Position numbers and translations under genes: made by a program. 64,000 nucleotides of DNA from Salvia splendens (Eukaryota; Streptophyta; Magnoliopsida; Lamiales; Lamiaceae): contig NC_056050.1 of the NCBI RefSeq assembly GCF_004379255.2, forward strand, positions 19,275,514 through 19,339,513. The letters run 5' to 3'. Shown here in pieces: positions 33,926 to 43,190 of this stretch (positions are counted from its first letter, which is position 1; the number at the start of each line of letters is the position of its first letter). Under the pieces are notes generated by a model. It worked only from the letters and a program-made list of their open reading frames with translations. It made no database searches and had not been told where the DNA came from.

Positions 33926-34379
33926 ATATTTTATACAATCTCATCTACCAAATTGGTATTTTATGGATATGTCTTACGAAGCTCAAGGTATGTTCTCATG
34001 CTAATTCCACAAATGTCAGCAAAAAACATCCCATAATGTATTCATAAATTTCAGAGAAATGTCACTAGCAACGCAAATGTCAATATGTCAACAGACCTCC
34101 AAAGGCACCTACAAAATGTCATCCTAAATTTTCATCTTCAATTCACAATGTCAACAAACCAGCATCTCCTACATTTCAACATGTCAACAGCAAATGTCTA
34201 CAACTGAAGTTTCAGTATAATGTCAACAGCAAATTTGTTCACCCAAAAACCAACAGCCAATGCCGCAGATTTTCAACAAATAAACAACATCCGAGAAACG
34301 CCGCAGAGACAGATTTTCATGGGATTTAGGGATTTAACATTGAAAGATGTGGAAGACTTGTTCTGTTGTTCACAATAGA

Positions 34380-34738
34380 AGGCCACAAATTCGACGTACT
34401 CGCCGCCGCCGCGCAGCGCGCAATCCAAATTAGCGCCGCCGAGGAGTATAAGGCAAAATTCGCCGCATCAGGAACATGATCGGCCGCTGCAGCCGCAGCT
34501 GCCGGAGGAATTCAGGAGGGCGATCGAGGAGATGGCGCGCGGGAAGGAGCTGACGGCGCCGGCGACGCTGGTGATTCAGAAGGAGCTGTTCCGCACCGAC
34601 GTGAGCAAAAACCACAACCGCCTCTCGATCCCGGCGAGCCAGATCAGCGACGGCTTCCTGACGGAGAAGGAGCGGCGCCGCCTCAGGGCGAGGAGGAAGG
34701 GCCGCGTGGACGTGAGGGTCGTGGATCTGCGTCGGTGA
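34380..34738 (+). pseudogene. B3 DNA-binding domain gene fragment (DUF313-like)
   Basis: The frame running to the stop at 34738 reads PEEFRRAIEEM, then TLVIQKELFRTDVSKNHNR, LSIPASQISDGFLTEKERR and a short basic end. This resembles the N-terminal half of the B3 domain in the plant DUF313 group (QK.L..TDVSK.QNRLSIP...I...FLTEEE). The second half of the B3 fold is absent and no upstream gene part is attached. GC content is far above the flanks. It lies inside a (TA)n-bounded element, so it is a captured fragment and not a host gene. Confidence 0.75.
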
Positions 34739-34933
34739 TTTGGGAAGGAGAGGGAGAACACAAGCTGAACAACCCATTTTAAACATGAAATTACCATTCC
34801 GCCCTTTTATAATTAATTAATCTAAAAATATTTTTCATGTGGCAAATTCTGGATCACTCATTAATAAAAATGAGTGGCTAATATTGCATCTCATTTCTCA
34901 ATTAGCCTAAAAAATCTCAATTGATCATGGACC

Positions 34934-35665
34934 TATATATATATATATATATATATAAAAATTATAAAGTTTAAATTGGCTTAGAACAGAGAACTTTAAA
35001 AAAAATTGGCTCACTAGTTGAGATAGAAGAGTGATTAGGGTAGACGAAGTGGAGAGACGAGAGAGAAGGATAACAATGGGAGAGAGAAATTATACCTTAG
35101 CTAACTGGCTATAGCACAGGGAATAAGATGAAATTGTCACTTATGATGAAATTTAATAAATCAATCTTAAATTTGTAAAATTAAATAAACCAATGGTAGT
35201 GAAATGAATTATAAAGTATAATGATAATGATAACGATATGTAAAGGTAAAACTATAGCCATAGTTTTAATTACTTAAGATATTAAATAAAATTACACTGA
35301 TGAAAATTGAATCTTAGAACAAGATATAGTATAGCCTGGAGTATTTTTTAATAATAAGGATATTGACATGGCGACAATATGTTGAAAAATCATTTCAATT
35401 TTTTGAACTGTAAACCAAACCAAATTTCCAAACCATATAAACCAAAAAATATGTTTCATCCGATTTAGTTTCCACTAAATTACAGTTTAGATCCAATTGT
35501 AAACATTCCAAATTCTCAGTGTAATTATTCGTTTATAATATGCCCCTGAGATTGTAACTTTTGTTATTTTGTGCGTATTTATAAATAAGTTATTTTATAC
35601 TGGAGTATGTTCTATGAAAGTGTGTAACATTCTAAAATTCTTATTTTAAAAATGATTTATACTGG
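34934..35665. other. AT-rich sequence without a gene, begins with a TA tract
   Basis: The TA tract runs 34934-34958. The remainder has no frame with recognisable similarity and no clear element ends. Confidence 0.55.
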
Positions 35666-35839
35666 AGTAATGATACGGACCCTGTTCCGGAGCCGCAACA
35701 GCCGGCTAGCGAGGGACCGGCACCGGCGATAGAACCAGCTCGAGAAGCACCAACGACGGGGGAGAAGGACATGCACACGTCGATCGCGACGACCAAAGCA
35801 AGGAGGAACCGACGTCCGCCCGTCTTGTTCGGTGATTAC

Positions 35840-37305
35840 TGTTAGGGTTTTGTATACTAGAAATCACCTTTCGAGTGATTGGATACTGTAAAACTCTAAT
35901 GGTTATTTTCCAATAAATGCAACAGATTATTTTTGTCATAATGTTGTTATGTTTTACATTTAATGGTTGTTTATTGCATATTTAAATGTATAAGCAAACG
36001 TAACAAAGTCTAAGTCTTTGTTTTAGTAGACCGGTTGTGGGCGTCGTCCAATTTAAGGTAACACGGTCACTCTAAACAAAGAAAAATAAGAATTTCACAA
36101 CCTAGATAGGCCTAGACTACCTATCGCGAAAGGTTGCAATGTCAGTCCGATTATTTCTAAACCTTATTGAAATAAGATGACGTTGGTGTGGTATAGCACT
36201 GAATGGATCTAACAGCAAGACGAGTCTTTATGCTATCTACTGAAAGACGAGGTCTTGAGAATTAATTTCTTAATCAATGTACGTTAGCATTGAGCATACG
36301 ATATTGAGTATCCACTACTTTGACTTACCAAAGGTGCGGGTTTTTCGTAACCCAACGATCCAGGTATATTGGGTAGTGGTGATCATTATCTAGAGGTGCT
36401 AGGATTGCTATTATGTTGAAACGTGCGCGAGGAGAGTCTCGTTTGATAACATCCACAAGAGGAGATCGAAACGAGGTTTTATTATTCGGAACCTAGCTAG
36501 TTGGAGTTTGATTACTCTATGAATAATAAATAAGAGTTTCTTGCTAAGTCCACTCTTGGAATTCGAAATATGTTAATTAATTAAGTCTATAGCAGACATT
36601 AATTAATTAATGGATTTTTCCATCTTAAGCGCGGGAAATAAATCAAATACAATTAAAGGAAACCCGGAATACTTGTAATTTCGGATTTGAAAGGCAGTAC
36701 AATATTACTTCTGTAGTGGCTGCTCGTAATATTCCAATATAAGCTTATATTAAATTGTGGGTTCAATTTAATTAGTAAAAAGCTAATTGGGTGAGGCATG
36801 TTCTAGATTCTTCCTTAGATCCCTGACTGGGCCCAATATGTGACTTATATAAATAGGAGAATAAAGGAGACAGAAAACACAACAATTTATTCATAAAATT
36901 TTCGTCCCCCTCCTTTAAGAGAATTTTCGAAAATTGTGCTCTCCTCCGTGAGCTGAGTTCTGTCTTCCATTATTCGAGTCCTAGTACGTTGGTGAGGTTT
37001 GCCCACACAAATATCAGCGTATAGTCCGGGACACCAGTCAGAAGATCCGAGGTCTTGTATTGAAGATCTTCACGTGGAGACGGAGCAAGCCATCATCGAT
37101 TCTTGATTGAATCAACGAGGTAAATTGGCTAATTCCGTAGTAAGTATGTTTTAGGAATTTAATGTGCTAAAGCATGTTTTAATTCAAGTTATGAGCATGA
37201 TACATGTGATAATTACACGAATAGATTTTGTCTAAATAATCTGCTAAATAGATCAAATTCATGTGATCCGTTTTGATACGCACGCTTCCGCTGCCAGACT
37301 CTTCA
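35840..37305 (+). mobile_element. Copia-type solo LTR (1466 bp) nested in the gypsy LTR
   Basis: It begins TGTTAGGGTTTTG and ends GCCAGACTCTTCA, with the TTCCGCTGC motif near its end that is frequent in copia LTRs. ATTAC flanks it on both sides (35835-35839 and 37306-37310). It contains a TATATAAATA box at 36846-36855. No internal coding region is present. Confidence 0.85.
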
Positions 37306-37500
37306 ATTACGTCCCGAAGTAGTTAGGAGTATTATTTTCCTTTTTTAGTTATTCTTTATTTTTGGACATTATTTATTTTGTCGATTTAATTACATTAAAG
37401 AGTCGAGCGTAATTATAAGCTCCGTTTCAGGTTTTTTTTGTTGGTTCTTTCCCGAGATGAATTAGGATTAGGAGTCGAACCAACCCTAGGGTCCTTAGTC

Positions 37501-37509
37501 TATAAATAG
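37501..37509 (+). promoter_or_regulatory. TATA box of the gypsy 5' LTR
   Basis: TATAAATAG lies about 220 bp before the LTR end, in the expected promoter part. Confidence 0.7.
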
Positions 37510-37729
37510 GGCTATGTTCGTACACTTTGGGATATATGAGAATTACGTTATTTGCCCACAAAATGCAATCGTGTTGTTAACCCTAGCTTGCCGCTGCCCG
37601 ACGGAGGAACCCCCCGCGCACAACCGCTGCTAGAAGTCGCCGCCGATCATGTTGCAGGACGCCGGAGAGATCCTGATCGCCGAGCAAAACCGCCGCCGAT
37701 CACCGTTGAGGAATTGAGTCCTTAACATC

Positions 37730-37742
37730 TGGTGCTTTCATC
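37730..37742 (+). other. Primer-binding site of the gypsy element
   Basis: TGGTGCTTTCATC follows the LTR end after two bases. It begins with the TGG expected from pairing with a tRNA CCA end. Confidence 0.75.
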
Positions 37743-37750
37743 TAGTACTC

Positions 37751-39607
37751 ATGAAACGTTTTGACAACAACAACTACAACCACAATAACGGTAAAGCCGT
37801 TTGGGGCTCCGGCCGCCCCAATTCCTACCCAGCGTTTAGGTTTGGGTGTCGTCCTCCGAGGGCGAGCCACCGCGAGGGTGGGGGTTTTCGGGGACACCAT
37901 GGGGACGACGGCGAGGGAGAGCCTCACTATCCGGAGGAGGCACGGCTTGAGGAAACCGGCCCCGCGACCCTCGATCATGTGTTGGAAAGATTGGAGAGAT
38001 TGGAGAGATTGGTAAAATCCGCGCCAGAAAGAGATGATACAGACCGACGTTTCGAGAATCTTGACCCTTCTTGGTCACGTGAAAAGGAACAACCTTCGGG
38101 TTTTGGCGCCGGAGATGACTGGGAGTCTGACGATGCGCGTCGCATGAGATCGGGAGATAGGGCTGGTCGCGGGAGAAACCCTAATTGGGGTTTCCGCGAG
38201 GGCTCGCAGGACACCAGGCCGAGACGAGATAACTTCGGTCATAACGGGCCCGAATGGATGACACAAGGCAACCGCTATCCAAGGCAGCCTTATGGGGGGT
38301 TCGACCAAGCTTATACTCGACCGACGACGTGTTGGGACCCCCCCCAAAGATATCAGGGTAATGCGCAAGGTTTCGAGAGACAGCAAGGGGTGAGAATGGA
38401 TCCACCGCGATTCAACGGGTCAGACGCGACTAATTGGATCTCTAGAGTCCAATATTACTTCAATCACCTTATGATGCCCGAGGCTTAGCGATTGCATTAT
38501 GCGGTGATGTTATTTGACCAACCGGCGGCAGAATGGGTTTTTAATTATTGTGCTAACAATGAGTTCGTTACGTGGAACGAATTTCTGGAAGATGTTCGCC
38601 ATCGCTTCGATAGGAGGAGTTTTCAAAATTGTTTTGGGCTGTTGGCGAAACTCACACAAACGGGACCACTGTTGGAGTACCACAATACGTTCGAAAAGTA
38701 CTTGAATCGGGTCCATGGGGTCCCGGAATCGGAGTTGTTCACTTTGTTTGTAGCGGGCCTCAAACCGGACATTCAGGAGCGCGTGAGGTTACACAGACCC
38801 GAGTCTTTGTCTGCCGCGATGGCCTTGATTTTGGAGTGGACGGAAGATACGACTGAGAGCGGACCGCAGCCTGCCTTTTCAGTCGCACAACGTCGGCCTT
38901 GGCAGAACCGTGAGGGCCGAGGGCAGCCAAGTACCTCAGCGGCACCGACATCGGCAACAGGCACAGCCGTCGCGGGCCAGACCTCGGGTTCAGTGAGTCG
39001 CGGTGGGGAAAGGCCGCGGCCCGGCGCGAATCGGGTATCCAAAGCTGAAAAGACGGAGCGCGCTCATCTGGGTCTGTGTTACTATTGCCCCGAGAAGTGG
39101 AGTGTCGGGCACGTGTGCAAACAGAGACTGCTATGCTACGCGGAGGAAGAAGAGGGGGACGATGATGAGTCGGATGGATTTCCGGCTGATGAGACTGTGC
39201 CGACGGACGTATCGCATATCCACGCAATGGATGGGGGTCGTCGATCTCGGCCGATGAAGGTCGTGGGGGTTATACACGATCGTGAGGTGTGTGTCCTAAT
39301 TGACACAGGGAGCGACCGGGATTTTCTCCACCCGAAGGTTGTAGAATCATTACACTTATCGCTCTCACCCATTCGTCCATTCAAGGTGATTGTGGGCAAC
39401 GGGGCAGCCCTTCTTTGCACACACGTTTCCAGACAGACAAAATTGGAGGTGCAGGGCTCAGTTTTCATGGTGGATCTCCATATTCTGCCTATTCACGGTC
39501 CAGATGTGATTCTGGGAATGGACTGGCTGGAGTCGTTGGGAAAGGTGACGGCTGGTTTCGCAGGAAAACATTGGAATTTGTGCACGGGGAGAGTCGTATT
39601 ACTTTGA
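37751..39607 (+). pseudogene. Gypsy Gag and protease (one nonsense codon, one frameshift)
   Basis: The N-terminus is Asn- and Gly/Arg-rich. A gag domain follows: RMDPPRFNGSDATNWISRVQ, then a TAG stop at 38486-38488, then LHYAVMLFDQPAAEW and VTWNEFLEDVRHRFD. The zinc-binding stretch CYYCPEKWSVGHVCK matches the short knuckle of Reina-like chromoviruses. Protease has CVLIDTGSDRDF and ILGMDWLESLG. A one-base loss of A near 39571 shifts the frame, so the first frame ends at 39607. The stop replaces the Gln codon expected before RLHYAVMLF, a C-to-T change. The gag would coat element RNA; this copy cannot make a full protein. Confidence 0.88.
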
Positions 39608-41670
39608 CGGGGGTTACGCCACCTGCCCGTAACATAGATGGAGCCTCACTAGCGGCTTTGATGTCCCCTTCGGGAGGAGTGGAAGTATTTGAGATCATGC
39701 TCTTGGAACCGGAAACGGCTACCACCACCTCCGAGGCCCGAGAGGACTTTCCGGTGGATCTTACACCAGCTATAACAGCGGTTTTGGAGACTTACAGACC
39801 GGTTTTCAGCATGTCGTCCGGGATGCCCCCATCGCACCCTTATGATCATCGCATACATCTGTTACCGAGCTCGAAACCGATCAACGTCAGGTCGTACCGC
39901 TATCCCTATTTCCAAAAAAACGAGATAGAATGGCAGGTCAAGGACATGCTGGACCAGGTGATTATTCAGAGAAGCAACGGTCCATTCTCTTCACCAGTGC
40001 TACTGATTCGTAAGAAAGACGGATCTTTTCGCTTCTGCATTGATTATCGTGCGCTGAATACCGCCATTGTACCGGACCATTTTCCAATACCCACGGTGGA
40101 TGAGCTTTTTGATGAATTGGGTAAGGCCCGGGTGTTTACGAAGCTCGATTTACGGTCGGGCTACCATCAGATCAGGATGCATGATGAGGATGTATTTAAA
40201 ACGGCCTTTCGGACACATGACGACCATTTCGAATTCCTGGTGATGCCTTTTGGGTTGACGAATGCCCCGTCGACTTTCCAGGCAGCAATGAACGCAATTT
40301 TTCAGCCTATGCTACAGAGGTTCGTCATTGTTTTCTTCGATGACATACTGGTTTACAGCCCGACTCTGGAGGATCATGGGGAGCACTTGTCCGCTATATT
40401 GAGGGATTTACAAGAGAACAGTTTCTTCGTCAAGTTATCCAAATGCTCTTTCTGCAGTGCTACCGTGGAATATTTAGGGCACTTGATTAGCAATGGCTCC
40501 CTGATGGCCGACCCCAACAAAATTAGCGCGATGACGGCTTGGCCGAAGCCGAAGAATGTTAGGCAATTCCACGGGTTTTTGGGCCTAACGGGATATTACC
40601 ATCGTTTCATAGCGGGGTACGCGCTGATTGCGTCACCCTTGATGGATCTGTTGAAAAAGGACGCGTTCGTATGGACCCCGGAGGCGGATTCTAGTTTCTT
40701 GGATCTTAAAGGAGCCATGACGACAGCCCCGGTGCTTCGTCTACCAGATTTTGAGAGGACTTTCTGCGTCGAGACGGACGCTTCTGACACGGGCATTGGC
40801 GCGGTGTTACTCCAGGATAATCACCCGATTGCTTTCTTTAGCAAGAAACTTGGCCCTCGCCGCCGGGTCGCGTCCACTTATCACAAAGAATTATACGCGA
40901 TTGTCGAGGCGGTGTAGAAATGGCGTCAATACCTTCTTGGGAGAGAATTCATCATTAGGAGTGATCAGAAGAGCTTGAAGGAATTGCTCCAGCAGATAGT
41001 GCAGACGCCGGAGCAGCAGCTGTATGCACGAAAACTCATGGGGTATAAGTTCGTTATCGAGTATAAGAAGGGGATCACGAACCGAGCAGCTGACGCGCTG
41101 TCAAGGCGTGAGGCAGACGAGCCGTCCGACGTGCATGAGGTAGGGCAACCGGAGATCGAAGAAGGCCCCGATGCAGAGCGTAGCGGCGAAATTCTGGCAG
41201 CCGCGGCACATCCTATCCCGCAGCTGCTGGATTTACATCGACGGGAAACCGCGTCATCCCCGGAGATGCGGGAAATCACAGCCGCTGTAAAGGAGGGACG
41301 GGCACCACCTCATTTGGCCTTAGTGGACGGGCAGGTGTACTACAACCGGCGCTTATTTGTGAGCTCCCGGTCGTCGGCGAGGACGCCAATATTAACGGAA
41401 TATCATAGTTCGCAATCGGCTGGTCACCCCGGGTTCGAGCGTACGTTGCGTCGAGTGGCTGCCGATTTTTATTGGCCAAACATGAAGAAAGAGGTTAAGA
41501 AGTTTGTGGAAGCGTGCATCGTGTGCCAGACGACGAAGTACTCTACCCAAAAGCCGGCCCGGTTGCTACAGCCACTTCCAATTCCATCCCAAGTTTGGGA
41601 AGACGTGTCCATGGACTTTATTACGGGCTTGCCTCACTCTCGGGGCTACACGGTAATCATGGTGGTCGTA
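39572..41670 (+). pseudogene. Gypsy reverse transcriptase, RNase H and truncated integrase
   Basis: Reverse transcriptase runs from HPYDHRIHLLPSSKPINVRS through FRFCIDYRALN, KLDLRSGYHQI and the catalytic FFDDILVYS (about 40336). RNase H follows (FCVETDASDTGIGAVLLQ). A TAG stop at 40915-40917 replaces the Gln codon in the AV-KWRQYL motif, again C to T. The integrase zinc region (YHSSQSAGHPGFERTL through EACIVCQTTK) and the first catalytic Asp (VSMDFITGLP) are present. The coding part then stops at about 41670 and is fused to the LTR remnant, so the DDE core and any chromodomain are lost. The motifs NVRSYRYPYFQKNEIE and QVIIQRSNGPFSSPVLL fit a chromovirus, perhaps Reina-like. Confidence 0.92.
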
Positions 41671-41671
41671 G

Positions 41672-41790
41672 ACCCCCCGCGCACAACCGCTGCTAGAAGT
41701 CGCCGCCAATCCTGTTGCAGGACGCCGGAGAGATCCTGGTAGCCGAGCAAAACCGCTGCCGATCACCGTTGAGGAATTGAGTCCTTAACA
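41672..41790 (+). repeat. Remnant of the gypsy 3' LTR
   Basis: It matches the last 119 bp of the 5' LTR, starting CCCCCCGCGCACAACC and ending GTCCTTAACA, with few differences. The junction shares ACCCCCCGCGC with the 5' LTR. Confidence 0.9.
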
Positions 41791-41795
41791 AGTAA

Positions 41796-43190
41796 TACTT
41801 ATCAATCTCTATATGCACACACCAACAAAAAAGTCATGAAATAACGGATGTGGGCCTTGAGTAGGAGTAGGAGTAGGAGTAGGAGTAGGAGTAGGTGGAT
41901 CTGAAAAAGATTTGAGACTTATTCCTTTATTACACAATTTTTTTAGGAATAGTGCACTTAAAAGAATTTACAAAATGAAAAAAAATGTATTAATCAGATT
42001 TAATATATAGGAATATAATGGGGATCCACAGACAACAAATTAAATGTGGGCGGAATTCTCAAGTAACGAAAAACAAAAGACATGGAGTATATACAACTAG
42101 TATTTATAATAATACTATAATTTTCAACACCACCAGCTCGCAATAATTTACCCAACAACTAGTACAAATTTTGTTGTGTTCAAATCGATTTCAGTTAGTT
42201 GTCGTTTGTAAGTAGCATCGGCCTATCTATCAGACCACCTCAAAATTTCAAGCGGCCATGGCATTGCATTGTTGAGTACAAATTAGTAGAATGAGATGAA
42301 ACTGCTAATTTTAGTTCATCCTAATTATTTTAGCATACTCAGTTGGTAAGAAGTCAAACTTGAAATCTTCCTTTTATGTTCAATTTTCCACTCACTTATA
42401 CTATGAAAAAACTTAACAAGTTGAGGATTTTCACTGAAAGGCTGGAGTTTGGAGTGCAGACTGTGAGTTGGTGAGGTTTAAAGAAGATGGAATAAAAAAT
42501 AACCCCTATTTATTCAATAGTTATTTTATTCAAAATGAGATACAAGTGTGCCAGAGAGCTGAACAACTGGACAAAATGAAACATTTATTTACTATTTGGT
42601 TAAAAATTGATAAAAAAAATCAGACAAACTAACAGCGCCTTGTCACCATGTCTGTTGAGATTAATATAAGAAGATTTCATGTAACAAAAATACAAATAAA
42701 TTTATTTTAAGATCCACCTCGAGTTGAATGATATAAATATATGGTGTTGCCTATTTTGGCCATAAATTATAGTCAATGTCACAAGAACTCATAAACTTAT
42801 GCCAAGTTGGATCAGTACAAATGCTACAAACAAACAAACAAATGATGCCCTTTTAGTGGCATTTACTCTCCCTTCATTGTCAAGAGCTGTTTTTGATAGG
42901 ACTAAGTTAGTATTTCCACCCCAACACCCTATTTTCTGCTCAAACATATGCATGATTGCATTGTTTTTAGGGAATTGGTGAAGGATATTAGTATTTATTA
43001 GGTGTTTTGACATGGTTGGGAAAAAGTTCATGAAAATGGGGAAGATGCTGAGAAATTTGAGTGAGTTGTTAACTTTTCCTGCACTCTATGTATTTGAGGA
43101 ATGTTTCCACTCCTCCTCTTATCATTTTCTCTCTGTTTTTGTATGATTCTTTACAATTCAGACATACTACTGTAGAGAATCAAATCAATT
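41796..43190. other. Intergenic region before the TRM-like gene
   Basis: It contains a (GAGTAG)n microsatellite at about 41859-41895. The rest is AT-rich without recognisable genes. The last 100 bases probably hold the 5' leader and promoter of the following gene, but no convincing TATA box was identified. Confidence 0.55.

Larger units (their letters stand above)
33608..34933. mobile_element. (TA)n-bounded 1.3 kb element carrying a B3-gene fragment
   Basis: The left end begins GGGTCCTGTTAGG, followed by TTGAGATTTTTTAGC and TTGAGAAATGAGATGCAAT. The right end is the inverted match (ATTGCATCTCATTTCTCAAT...AAAAAATCTCAA...GGACC). TA tracts border both sides. The interior has many GTTGACATG words on the left, ATGTCAAC words on the right, and a B3-domain coding fragment. 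Confidence 0.72.
35671..37727 (+). repeat. 5' LTR of the gypsy element, split by a copia solo LTR
   Basis: It begins TGATACGGACCCTG and ends TCCTTAACA. Without the insertion it is about 586 bp. Its first 180 bp read as protein: DPVPEPQQPASEGPAP, then RRNRRPPVLFGDYVPK and a stop when the insertion is skipped. This looks like the C-terminal end of pol lying within the LTR. A TATAAATAG box is at 37501-37509. Confidence 0.85.
35671..41790 (+). mobile_element. Ty3/gypsy (chromovirus-like) retrotransposon with 3' deletion
   Basis: AGTAA flanks the element at 35666-35670 and 41791-41795. The 5' LTR is complete apart from a nested copia solo LTR. Order inside is primer-binding site, gag, protease, reverse transcriptase, RNase H, integrase zinc region, which is gypsy order. 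The integrase core and most of the 3' LTR are deleted at 41670/41672; only the last 119 bp of the 3' LTR remain. Two CAG-to-TAG stops and one frameshift add further damage. Confidence 0.92.
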
